Below are positions 25,384-32,281 of a stretch of 64,000 nt of DNA, piece after piece. This DNA comes from an uncultured Bacteroidales bacterium. GTDB lineage: Bacteria > Bacteroidota > Bacteroidia > Bacteroidales > Paludibacteraceae. How positions within the stretch are numbered: the first letter of the stretch is position 1; every line of letters starts with the position of its first letter. The stretch lies in assembly GCA_900319035.1 (NCBI GenBank), contig ONMU01000005.1, forward strand, positions 62,001-126,000, in the 5' to 3' direction. The notes beneath the pieces were generated by a model. The model did not search any database. It had not been told where the DNA came from and saw only the letters and a program-made list of their open reading frames with translations. The translations under genes and the position numbers were made by a program.

Positions 25384-25958
25384 CTCATTGCCTCTGAAAG
25401 TCGGTACATCACAATCCCTGCTGTCACGCTCACGTTCATCGAGTGCTTCGTGCCGTATTGTGGAATCTCAATACATCCGTCGCAACGATCCACCACTTCT
25501 TGCTGCACTCCGAAGACCTCGTGCCCTAAGACAACGGCTGTCTTCGGACCATTTTGAATTTTTAATTTTGAAACAATCGTTCCCTTGGGATAAGAATTTT
25601 TAATTTCTTCTGCCGCCTCTTCCAACGTGATGGAGTCATGAGCCTGCTCCACGGCATACACCTTGTAACCCTGTGCTTGCAACTCGCGAACCGCCTCCAG
25701 CGTCTCTTTGAAATAACTCCATTCCACACTCTCCTCGGCTCCCAAAGCGGTCTTGTGAATCTCCTGATTCGGCGGGCAGCAACAGATGCCGCACAGCACT
25801 ACTCGCTCAATCCGCATGGCGTCAGCTGTCCGAAAAACCGCTCCCACGTTATGTTGGCTACGCACATTATCCAACACCACCACCAGAGGCAGTTTATCCG
25901 CCTCGTGGTATTCTTCTACACTCATTCGCCCCATTTCGGCGGTAGTCAGTTTCTGCAT
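25380..25958 (-). CDS. SpoU/TrmH-family RNA methyltransferase
   Basis: 192 residues with the knotted SPOUT motifs: VVLDNVRSQHNVGAVFRTAD (motif 1), AVVLGHEVFGV (motif 2) and YGTKHSMNVSVTAGIVMYRL (motif 3). It transfers a methyl from AdoMet to a ribose 2'-O of tRNA or rRNA; the target is unknown. Residues KGTIVSKLKIQNGPK between the variable region and motif 2 are encoded by family d words. Confidence 0.93.
   Translation of the reverse strand: MQKLTTAEMGRMSVEEYHEADKLPLVVVLDNVRSQHNVGAVFRTADAMRIERVVLCGICCCPPNQEIHKTALGAEESVEWSYFKETLEAVRELQAQGYKVYAVEQAHDSITLEEAAEEIKNSYPKGTIVSKLKIQNGPKTAVVLGHEVFGVQQEVVDRCDGCIEIPQYGTKHSMNVSVTAGIVMYRLSEAMR
25551..25608. repeat. Split family d tract inside the TrmH-like gene
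   Basis: ATTTTGAATTTTTAATTTTG (25551-25570) and GAATTTTTAATTTCTTC (25591-25609), in frame. Confidence 0.8.
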
Positions 25959-25959
25959 A

Positions 25960-25998
25960 AAATATCAAATCTCAAATGTCAAATTTCAAATCTTGAAT
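25960..25998. repeat. Family a junction tract
   Basis: AATATCAAATCTCAAATGTCAAATTTCAAATC; encodes the RimM C-terminal FKI and stop. Confidence 0.9.
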
Positions 25999-26390
25999 GG
26001 TAAACGCACATGCAGCACATGTGCTTCTTCGTCTATTTCGGTAATGAAATCTTCGTGAAGTGGGATCATCCGTCCGTCTTCAAGGGTCGCTAAGGTGTTG
26101 ATGGTACTCTCGTCCACATAAGCAATCACGCCCACTTGTTCCTCCTCACCGTTCTCTCCTTCATCCATGATCGTGTAACCCACCAAGTCCTGCCAAGTCA
26201 ACAGTCCGTCCTCTTCGTCTTGCATCTCGCTACGCAACACAAACCCCTCTTCGCCGATGAGTTCGGAGATCCTCTCTGTGCGGAACGGCACAAACAAACC
26301 GTCTCTAAGCACGAACACAAAATCCGGCAGGTCTTTGTAGTGCGTACGCCGGATGATGCCGATAGATATTAAATCGTCTTTGCTAATCAT
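25986..26390 (-). CDS. Short RimM-like 16S rRNA processing protein
   Basis: 134 residues from MISKDDLISIGIIRRTHY; the usual RimM is about 170. RimM helps mature the 30S head and binds ribosomal protein S19. The N-terminal barrel (IGIIRRTHYKDLPDFVFVLRDGLFVPF) and the PRC-barrel half (DLVGYTIMD...IPLHEDFITEIDEEAHVLHVRLPF) are recognisable, but the KGEL-type loop and part of the first barrel are missing. It overlaps the upstream lipoprotein gene by 4 nt. The C-terminal residues are repeat-encoded. Confidence 0.8.
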   Translation of the reverse strand: MISKDDLISIGIIRRTHYKDLPDFVFVLRDGLFVPFRTERISELIGEEGFVLRSEMQDEEDGLLTWQDLVGYTIMDEGENGEEEQVGVIAYVDESTINTLATLEDGRMIPLHEDFITEIDEEAHVLHVRLPFKI

Positions 26391-26878
26391 TGTCTTACTG
26401 TGATGACGCCTCCTGAATTGGTGAGCGGAATACGTAATAACGGTTCGCGGGCAAGACCTTTCTGCGGGACTGCGGTTCCGGAACCCACATCGTACTGCTC
26501 GCCGCACTCGGGGCAGGTAGCAAAGATTCCATCTACATCGCAAGGATGCAAAACTCCTCGTCCTGCGCAATACGGACACGCCAAATCCCAAGCGTTGTAA
26601 TTACCGTTGATGTCAATATATACCAACACGCCTCCGTATCCATATGCGTTGGTGATAAGACGCGGTATAACCTCGCCGTTATAGTGATAACCCTCTGCGT
26701 TAACGATGACGAATGTATTTAGGGCAGTGGGCACAAAATGAACAAACACGCCGCTTCTCGTGTCTATAGAGATATTGACCGGATAGCGAGGTACGCTGTT
26801 GTTGAAGGTGTCATTCTTACATCCCACCAACGCAACCATCATCGCCAATACCCAAAATATGTTTTTCGCCCCTTTCAC
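26387..26878 (-). CDS. Lipoprotein with Rieske-like fold and four-cysteine site
   Basis: 163 residues; start GTG; lipobox ALVGCKN after a hydrophobic core, so a lipoprotein. The C-terminal half NAWDLACPYCAGRG and IFATCPECGEQYDVGSG, ending in a GLAREPLLRIPL strand, resembles Rieske domains in layout, but the two His ligands are replaced by Cys (CPYC and CPEC). That would favour a rubredoxin- or zinc-ribbon-like metal site over a 2Fe-2S Rieske cluster. Function unknown. The GTG start sits at the edge of a family n tract. Confidence 0.7.
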   Translation of the reverse strand: MKGAKNIFWVLAMMVALVGCKNDTFNNSVPRYPVNISIDTRSGVFVHFVPTALNTFVIVNAEGYHYNGEVIPRLITNAYGYGGVLVYIDINGNYNAWDLACPYCAGRGVLHPCDVDGIFATCPECGEQYDVGSGTAVPQKGLAREPLLRIPLTNSGGVITVRQ

Positions 26879-26888
26879 CTTTAATTTC
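26869..26888. repeat. Family n junction tract
   Basis: CCCCTTTCACCTTTAATTTCC, spanning the stop of the upstream FKBP lipoprotein and the GTG start of the Rieske-like lipoprotein. Confidence 0.65.
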
Positions 26889-27432
26889 CCACAATCGCAC
26901 TAATCTCAACATGGTAGATCAGCGTCGAGTAGGGCGGAATATAACCGGTGGTACCTTCCGTTCCCATGCCTTCCGCTTTGTTGTACTTGTCGCTGTTGTA
27001 TTTCTCGTAGTCGTACCCCAAATATGCCGGGATATACAACTCAATCGTACCTTTGTTATGTATCTTGTGGCATCCTTCCGAGAAGCCCGGAATAGTACTT
27101 GGCAGATAGAGCGACACGTTCTTTCCGGCACTAACGGTATAACCATTAATCAGCTTCACCGAGTAGTCGCACACTATTGTACTCGTTGAGTTCGGTTTGG
27201 CATCGCCGTACGATGCCATGGGATCAGAGATGATCTTGTATTGCAAACCGGTCGAAGTCGTCACCACATTGTCTTTCTTGGCGTTGTCCAACAACCATAA
27301 CTCATTCTGCGTTTTCCAATCCGCCCAGTTATTCGTTTTGCAAGAGGATAAAAATGCACAAAAGATAAGAAGAATGGAAACAAATCCTTTCAACTTTAAA
27401 CTTTCAACTTTCAACTTTATTTGGCTATCCAT
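26881..27432 (-). CDS. FKBP-like lipoprotein
   Basis: 183 residues. Lipobox FLSSCKT after the core FVSILLIFCAFLSS. The C-terminal domain follows the FKBP layout (TGLQYKIISDPM, LINGYTVSAGKNVSLYLPST, IPGFSEGCHKIHNKGTIELY, TGYIPPYSTLIYHVEISAI), but several active-site aromatics differ (GYTVSAG in place of GTVFDSS), so isomerase activity is doubtful. The N-terminal IKLKVESLKLKG is a family c tract acting as the positive n-region of the signal peptide. The start overlaps the EnvC stop by 16 nt. Confidence 0.8.
   Translation of the reverse strand: MDSQIKLKVESLKLKGFVSILLIFCAFLSSCKTNNWADWKTQNELWLLDNAKKDNVVTTSTGLQYKIISDPMASYGDAKPNSTSTIVCDYSVKLINGYTVSAGKNVSLYLPSTIPGFSEGCHKIHNKGTIELYIPAYLGYDYEKYNSDKYNKAEGMGTEGTTGYIPPYSTLIYHVEISAIVGN
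27387..27419. repeat. Family c tract at the EnvC/FKBP junction
   Basis: TTTCAACTTTAAACTTTCAACTTTCAACTTTA; includes the EnvC stop and encodes the first residues of the FKBP-like lipoprotein. Confidence 0.9.
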
Positions 27433-28667
27433 AATTCGGGATTTAAAATGTTTCTGTCTTTATATACTTGGAAATAGAGTTCCGTTTTCTGGTCTTGTTC
27501 GGGGTCTGTGAAGATCGTACCGATGACTTGCTTTGTCTCCACATTATCCCCTTGTTTGACGTTCAGTTTGCTCAGGTTCGAATACACGGTTCGGTAGTTA
27601 CCGTGCTGAATAATCACAGCATACGTATTCGCTACCATGAAGCAACTCGTTACCTCTCCTTTATATACCGCCCGAGCTTTTGAACCGGCTACGGTCTGCA
27701 GGTATATACCCTTGTTGTCAATCGTCACATGCTCATACACCGCGTGTTGCTGCTTACCGAAATGACCGCTGATCATGCCTTTCTCCACAGGCCACGGTAA
27801 CCGACCTTTGTTCGCCTCAAATCCTCCGGCTATCAGTTTCTGTTCTTTGGTCAGCGAAGTCTTCGACGCTTTCTCCGTCTGTTTGCGGATCATTTCGTCA
27901 ATCTTCTTGTTCAACTCTGCTACTTTCTTCTGTTGCTGCTTGAGCTGTTTGTTCAGATCTTTCTCTTTGCTCTTCAACTGGCTCAGCATATTCTTCTGCT
28001 TGCGTTCGTCACGTTTGAGCTTGTCCTGCTCACGTTTACGAGTGTCCAAGACCGTCAACTTATCATGTTTGTTGGCTTTGAGCAAATCGTTCTGCACGTC
28101 TATCTCTGCTTGCGTGTTCTCTATCCGTTTCACTTGTTGCTGACGGTAACGGGCGAACTCTCGCAGGTATCTGGCACGACGTGCTAACTGCTGAAAACTG
28201 TCGCTACTCATCAGAAACAGTAACGGAGACTGCTGCAAACGGGCAAAATGACTCTGACGAACCATCTCCGCGTAGTCGTTTTTGTAACCGGTCAGCACTA
28301 CTTGCAGCGAATCGCGGGTAGTACCCAGACGATTCATCTCTTTGTTCAACGCAATGATCTCGTTGTCCAAGGTCGTGATCAGTTTCTTTTGGGTCTTTAT
28401 ATTTTGTCCGATGAGTTGCAACTTGTTCATCGTCGCACTCTCGTCTTTCTTGGTCTGCTTAAGCATCTTGTTCGTGTGCTCAATCTCCTCTTGCAGCTTC
28501 TTTTGTTTCTTCTGCAAGTCCTTCACATTATCCGCAGCCTGAAGTGGACAAAGCACAAAGCACAAAGGACAAAGGACTAATAAGATTAGTCGAACCCATT
28601 TCGTCTTTTGTCTTTTAACGAGAGCAACGAGCGGTCTTATGTCTTTCAGCGAAGCGGTCATAACCAT
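27417..28667 (-). CDS. EnvC-like murein hydrolase activator (degenerate M23)
   Basis: 416 residues: signal peptide, long coiled coil (KDLQKKQKKLQEEIEHTNKM to ~residue 260) and a C-terminal LytM/M23 domain (LPWPVEKGMISGHFGKQQHA). The zinc ligands of active M23 enzymes are absent: EHVTIDNKG where HxxxD is expected and ELYFQVYKD where HxH is expected. This is the hallmark of EnvC-type activators of amidases at division. The signal peptide core LLVLCPLCFVLCPLQAA is encoded by family e words and the n-region by family j. It overlaps DUF4292 by 10 nt, within the Bacteroidetes TPR-DUF4292-EnvC cluster. Confidence 0.9.
   Translation of the reverse strand: MVMTASLKDIRPLVALVKRQKTKWVRLILLVLCPLCFVLCPLQAADNVKDLQKKQKKLQEEIEHTNKMLKQTKKDESATMNKLQLIGQNIKTQKKLITTLDNEIIALNKEMNRLGTTRDSLQVVLTGYKNDYAEMVRQSHFARLQQSPLLFLMSSDSFQQLARRARYLREFARYRQQQVKRIENTQAEIDVQNDLLKANKHDKLTVLDTRKREQDKLKRDERKQKNMLSQLKSKEKDLNKQLKQQQKKVAELNKKIDEMIRKQTEKASKTSLTKEQKLIAGGFEANKGRLPWPVEKGMISGHFGKQQHAVYEHVTIDNKGIYLQTVAGSKARAVYKGEVTSCFMVANTYAVIIQHGNYRTVYSNLSKLNVKQGDNVETKQVIGTIFTDPEQDQKTELYFQVYKDRNILNPELWIAK
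28545..28619. repeat. Family e tract inside the EnvC signal peptide
   Basis: GGACAAAGCACAAAGCACAAAG and GGACAAAGGACTAATAAG words, then CGTCTTTTGTCTTTTAAC, all in frame, encoding the hydrophobic core. Confidence 0.85.
28631..28663. repeat. Family j tract at the EnvC start
   Basis: GCGGTCTTATGTCTTTCAGCGAAGCGGTCATAAC; encodes MTASLKDIRP at the N-terminus. Confidence 0.8.
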
Positions 28668-29224
28668 TTAGTAATGTCTATTTTCTTGTATCTGCTTGTA
28701 TTCTGCTTGTTCACTTTTACCGGCACATCTAACTTCCGCACGGGGTAGATCACGCTCATCTCGACCGTCTTGTCGCCTAAAGTATAGACCAAACGGGCAC
28801 TCTTGTCTCCTGTCGGCAACTCCGCGGTACATAACTGCTGCAGCACATCCCAGTTGATGGTGGGCACCAGATTGCGGTTCAGCTCCGCATAGGTCGTCGT
28901 AGCATACGTGCCTTCGAGTTTGTTAAAACCCGTTAACTCAAACGGCGTAGCTTCAAACCGCGCTATCTCCAAACCTAATAACGGCATGACGCTGATCACT
29001 AACATCGAGTCGCGTACCGTCTGCATCGTCACGTTTGCGGAGATCTGATTGTCTCCTAAGCTTAGCGTGGCGCGTGCGTTCTGTATCAGACAGGTGTGCC
29101 ACATAGGTGCACTCTCAGCAGCCGTCTCTTGACCGACTGCCATCTTCCTTTTCGTGCCGCAACTCACCAACACCAGTGCGCAGCACATCATTCCCCATAT
29201 GAACGTTTTACGCAGTAAAACCAT
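28658..29224 (-). CDS. DUF4292 lipoprotein
   Basis: 188 residues; lipobox LVLVSCGTK. The body (ARATLSLGDNQISANVTMQTVRDSMLVISVMPLLGLEIARFEATP) matches DUF4292, a LolA/LolB-like half-barrel family of Bacteroidetes always near a TPR protein and an EnvC-like protein, as here. It may handle lipids or lipoproteins in the periplasm; that is inference. The first seven residues, MVLLRKT, are identical to those of the next gene upstream because both starts lie in the same family h hairpin. Confidence 0.88.
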   Translation of the reverse strand: MVLLRKTFIWGMMCCALVLVSCGTKRKMAVGQETAAESAPMWHTCLIQNARATLSLGDNQISANVTMQTVRDSMLVISVMPLLGLEIARFEATPFELTGFNKLEGTYATTTYAELNRNLVPTINWDVLQQLCTAELPTGDKSARLVYTLGDKTVEMSVIYPVRKLDVPVKVNKQNTSRYKKIDITKWL

Positions 29225-29237
29225 CTTAACGTTTTAT
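29202..29237. repeat. Family h mini-hairpin, copy 2
   Basis: AAC then GTTTTAC-GCA-GTAAAAC (29205-29221), then CATCTTAACGTTTTA. It contains the DUF4292 start codon. Confidence 0.85.
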
Positions 29238-30224
29238 CGACTCAATATGTTTTTCTATTTCGCTTCTCGTATTGTCCGTGGCGTGTAACAGCGCGCGGTT
29301 CAAGTAGAACAAAGCCAACTCATCCTCGCCTTTGAGGTGCAAAATCCAACCGTACGTATCTAAGAAAACCGGATTATTCGGCTCTTCCCGTATCGTGATA
29401 GCGCTCATCTGTTCGGCTTTCTGCAAGTCGCCTTTGTGTGTGGCGAGATGGTAAGCGTAGTTGTTCAATATACGCGGATTAGTCGATAGACTCAGCACTT
29501 TCTCATAAGCGGCATACAACACCGCCGGTTTGGCGTTCATCTGCTCTAATACCTCTACGCGGAAGATTAAGAACTCCACATTCGTCGGATCCAACTCCAA
29601 GTACTGATCAATCACCTCAATCGCTTTCTTGGGTTTGCCCCAACTATAGTAGATGCGGTACTTGTTCATCGCGCTATAGGCGTTAAAACCACGGATAGCG
29701 TCTAAGCGGTTCTGCATCTCCAACGCTTTCTTCCATTGCCCGTCGGACATGTACATCCGTTCGAGTTGCTCGATCAGCTCTTCGTTTTTGGGATTAGCCT
29801 TCAATGCTTTCTCCATGACCCCTTGTGCCTCGTAGAAGCCCTCCATCGTCCGTTGCTCCAAGAGCACGTTCGTGTAGTGGTACCATTGATCACCTGGGTC
29901 GGCTTCGAAGGCCATACGGAATAAGTCCTTGGCGCTTTCTTTTCGTCCTATGCCGTTATAGAGAATACCCAAGAACGTAAGCGTCTGACCGTCATTGGGC
30001 TTGATCATCTCGCAGAACTCCAACAACGCATATGCGTCCGCGTAGCGCTCTTCCTGTATCGCCTGTTTGGCAGCGTACCAGTAGTACTTAAACTGTGCCT
30101 CCTGCTCCACACTCAAACCTTCCGCCTGCGGTTTCTTCGCAGCGAACAGTATACTCGGGATAAATAGGATGAGCACAAGTCCCCACCACTTGCTATTTTT
30201 TAACGTTTTACGCAGTAAAACCAT
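29226..30224 (-). CDS. TPR-repeat protein, exported
   Basis: 332 residues with a signal peptide (WWGLVLILFIPSILFAA). At least six tetratricopeptide repeats follow, for example YADAYALLEFCEMIKPNDGQ, KESAKDLFRMAFEADPGD and NPVFLDTYGWILHLKGEDEL. TPR solenoids bind proteins; the conserved order TPR, DUF4292, EnvC suggests a shared envelope role. It starts inside a family h hairpin, giving MVLLRKT. Confidence 0.88.
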   Translation of the reverse strand: MVLLRKTLKNSKWWGLVLILFIPSILFAAKKPQAEGLSVEQEAQFKYYWYAAKQAIQEERYADAYALLEFCEMIKPNDGQTLTFLGILYNGIGRKESAKDLFRMAFEADPGDQWYHYTNVLLEQRTMEGFYEAQGVMEKALKANPKNEELIEQLERMYMSDGQWKKALEMQNRLDAIRGFNAYSAMNKYRIYYSWGKPKKAIEVIDQYLELDPTNVEFLIFRVEVLEQMNAKPAVLYAAYEKVLSLSTNPRILNNYAYHLATHKGDLQKAEQMSAITIREEPNNPVFLDTYGWILHLKGEDELALFYLNRALLHATDNTRSEIEKHIESIKR

Positions 30225-30294
30225 CTTAACTCTTTAACGTTTTGATGCAATCAAAACCATTTTAACCATTTAACGTCGAAAATCTATTTTCGAC
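30202..30294. repeat. Family h mini-hairpins, copies 3, 4 and 5
   Basis: GTTTTAC-GCA-GTAAAAC (30205-30221), GTTTTGAT-GCA-ATCAAAAC (30239-30257) and GTCGAAAAT-CT-ATTTTCGAC (30275-30294), joined by CCATTTTAACCATTTAAC words. The first holds the TPR gene start, the last holds the dut stop. Confidence 0.85.
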
Positions 30295-30718
30295 CACTAT
30301 GTCCGAATCCTCCTTCACCTCGTTCGGTCTCGCTCAGTTCACTCACTTCCACCACTTCGGGACTCTCGTGTTTGGCAATCACCATCTGGCAAATACGCTC
30401 TCCGGGTTCGATGGTCTGTGCCTCGCCGCTCAGGTTGATAAGGATCACTCCCACTTCGCCTCGGTAGTCGGCATCGATCGTACCCGGTGTGTTGAGTACC
30501 GTCAAACCGCGTTTGAGTGCCAAACCGCTACGCGGACGAATCTGTGCCTCGTAGCCTGCCGGTAACTCGATATACAGACCTGTCGGAATCAACTTCCTTT
30601 CCATCGGAGCCAAGGTCACCGCCTCGCTGATGTTACACCGTATATCCATTCCTGCCGCCTGCGCACTCTCGTACTTCGGCAGCGGATTCGAACTCTTATT
30701 AATGATTTTTAATGTCAT
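30284..30718 (-). CDS. dut: dUTP diphosphatase
   Basis: 144 residues, normal length. It hydrolyses dUTP to dUMP and keeps uracil out of DNA. The five trimeric dUTPase motifs are present: [50 protein letters not shown], and the C-terminal GGFGHSGR arm. Confidence 0.97.
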   Translation of the reverse strand: MTLKIINKSSNPLPKYESAQAAGMDIRCNISEAVTLAPMERKLIPTGLYIELPAGYEAQIRPRSGLALKRGLTVLNTPGTIDADYRGEVGVILINLSGEAQTIEPGERICQMVIAKHESPEVVEVSELSETERGEGGFGHSGRK

Positions 30719-30782
30719 AAATCGTCAATTATTTTCAATCGTCAATCAATCGTACCTCGTCAATCGTCCAATCGTCAATCAG
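30719..30782. repeat. Family i junction tract
   Basis: ATCGTCAATTATTTTCAATCG and CGTCAATCGTCCAATCGTC words between dut and the lipid kinase gene; includes the kinase stop. Confidence 0.9.
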
Positions 30783-31672
30783 AATCGTTTCTCCACAAGG
30801 ACTCTTAGTCCGTCTGGAACCATTTTGATGTGAATATCTTTCTCCATCTCCACAGGATCGCCGTCGATGTGGAACGGAGCTATCTCTTCGCGTTCTACCG
30901 TCACTTCCTTGGCACGGATAGTGTCCATGAAATGACTACCGTCTATACTTCCGGCAAACAGTCGCAACGCCAAGCTGGCACCGGCTAACAGCGCGTTACT
31001 CGACATCAGCATAATATCCATCTTACCGTCCTGCATACTGGCTTTCGGAGCTATCTTGGCATCGTTGCCCCATTGGTTCGCGTTTGCAAACGTGATCAGA
31101 AACGCTTTGTGCGTCACGTCCAGACCGTCTCCCACGATGTGGTACGTACGCGGATGATACGTGAAGGCTTCCTTGATCGTGTTCTGAATATAACTCATGA
31201 ACCCGCGTTTACTGCCGGCGGCAAAGTTATCTGCTATGACTGCATCAAATCCCGTGCCACACGTGCAAACGAACATCCTGCCGTTCGCCAAACCGTAATC
31301 CACATTGATCGGCTCGCTGTGATTGATCAGTTCGATCGCTTTCTGCGGACGCATAGGGATATTCAAGTGGCGGGCAAAACCGTTACCGCTACCCATCGGA
31401 ATAATTCCCAACGCTGTCTTCGTCTCTTTCAGACCGCGCGCTACTTCATTAACCGTTCCGTCTCCGCCCACAGCTACCACGGCATCAAAGCCCATACGCG
31501 CATACTGGTACGCCAATTCCGTTCCGTGTCCCGCGTACTCCGTAAACGTGATATTCGGTAACCACTGCTCGTCGTCCAAGGTCTGCATGATCAACTTCGG
31601 CAGTTTCTTCTTCTCTTTCTGGATCTCCTTCGACCCCGAAATAGGATTGATGATAAAAGCGATATTTTTCAT
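30779..31672 (-). CDS. Diacylglycerol/lipid kinase family protein
   Basis: 297 residues from MKNIAFIINPISGSKEIQK; the frame extends further upstream but across the promoter. The NPISG nucleotide loop and AVGGDGTVNEVARGL (GGDGT catalytic loop) and IPMGSGNGFARHL define the DAGK/YegS/sphingosine-kinase-like family. It phosphorylates a lipid hydroxyl with ATP; the lipid is unknown. First gene of a minus-strand run with its own promoter, divergent from secA. Confidence 0.92.
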   Translation of the reverse strand: MKNIAFIINPISGSKEIQKEKKKLPKLIMQTLDDEQWLPNITFTEYAGHGTELAYQYARMGFDAVVAVGGDGTVNEVARGLKETKTALGIIPMGSGNGFARHLNIPMRPQKAIELINHSEPINVDYGLANGRMFVCTCGTGFDAVIADNFAAGSKRGFMSYIQNTIKEAFTYHPRTYHIVGDGLDVTHKAFLITFANANQWGNDAKIAPKASMQDGKMDIMLMSSNALLAGASLALRLFAGSIDGSHFMDTIRAKEVTVEREEIAPFHIDGDPVEMEKDIHIKMVPDGLRVLVEKRF

Positions 31673-31725
31673 TTCTTTAACTGTTTCTACACATATGCAC
31701 ACATTCGTGCAATTTAAATCGGCTG

Positions 31726-31757
31726 CAAATTTACTACAAAAATTGCACATATGCAAA
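31726..31757 (-). promoter_or_regulatory. Lipid kinase promoter
   Basis: Minus strand: TTTGCA at 31757-31752, 18 nt, TAAATTTG at 31733-31726. Confidence 0.85.
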
Positions 31758-32001
31758 TTTTCGGGTATTTTTTGTCCAATAAAATGAAATTTTATGCACG
31801 AATAGTGACTTTTCCTAATATTAGTACATGGTTTTAGGACAAGAATTCTCACATTTCTCACTTTTCTCATGTCAATTTTTTTTGCATGGCGATATCGCCA
31901 TTATCGCCACTTTCGCCAGTGCATTTGTTTACATCGTCAATTGTTCCGGATGACATCCGGATCTTCCCTCATTTTGCATTTCTGTTTTCTCTTTCTATAT
32001 A

Positions 32002-32026
32002 GTATTATATACTATGTATATAATAC
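32002..32026. repeat. Perfect 11-bp inverted repeat
   Basis: GTATTATATAC-TAT-GTATATAATAC; an overlapping smaller palindrome ATAGTAT-TAT-ATACTAT shares its left arm. Candidate operator or cruciform. Confidence 0.6.
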
Positions 32027-32099
32027 AGAGCGATTAAATCTTTAGTGATTCCTTAGTGATTCGTTATATATTCGTTAATCATTAACGGTCCTAAAAGCG

Positions 32100-32130
32100 A
32101 CCCGGAAGCATACCTCAACCTGCTCCGGGT
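32100..32130. repeat. GC-rich stem-loop upstream of the secA promoter
   Basis: ACCCGGA(A)GCA, 10-nt loop, TGCTCCGGGT; 10 bp with one bulge and no T-run. Confidence 0.55.
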
Positions 32131-32184
32131 AATACCGCAAATTGTCAACTGTACAAGAAATTTTTCATAATTTTGTGGCTTTTA

Positions 32185-32216
32185 TTTGCATATGTGCAAA
32201 AAAAGTTGTACCTTTG
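32185..32216 (+). promoter_or_regulatory. secA promoter
   Basis: TTTGCA at 32185-32190, 18 nt, TACCTTTG at 32209-32216; about 60 nt of leader. Confidence 0.85.
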
Positions 32217-32281
32217 CACGATTTTTGTGCGCATATGGGTAACGCACATGTGTATATACGTGTAATTGAATATAACGAAAT

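Larger units (their letters stand above)
31673..32281. other. Divergent intergenic region between the lipid kinase gene and secA
   Basis: 609 bp without a gene. It holds a minus promoter (31726-31757), a CTCACATTTCTCACTTTTCTC tract (31846-31870), GGCGATATCGCC (31888-31899) inside CGCCATTATCGCCACTTTCGCC words, TCCGGAT-GAC-ATCCGGA (31945-31961), the 11-bp palindrome at 32002-32026, a TTAGTGATTCCTTAGTGATTCG tract (32048-32090), the stem at 32100-32130, and the secA promoter. Confidence 0.7.

Noticed and set aside
31673..31870. N-terminal extension of the lipid kinase frame by 66 codons
   Set aside because: It would span a clear promoter and family-type repeat words; homologues start at MKNIAFIINP.
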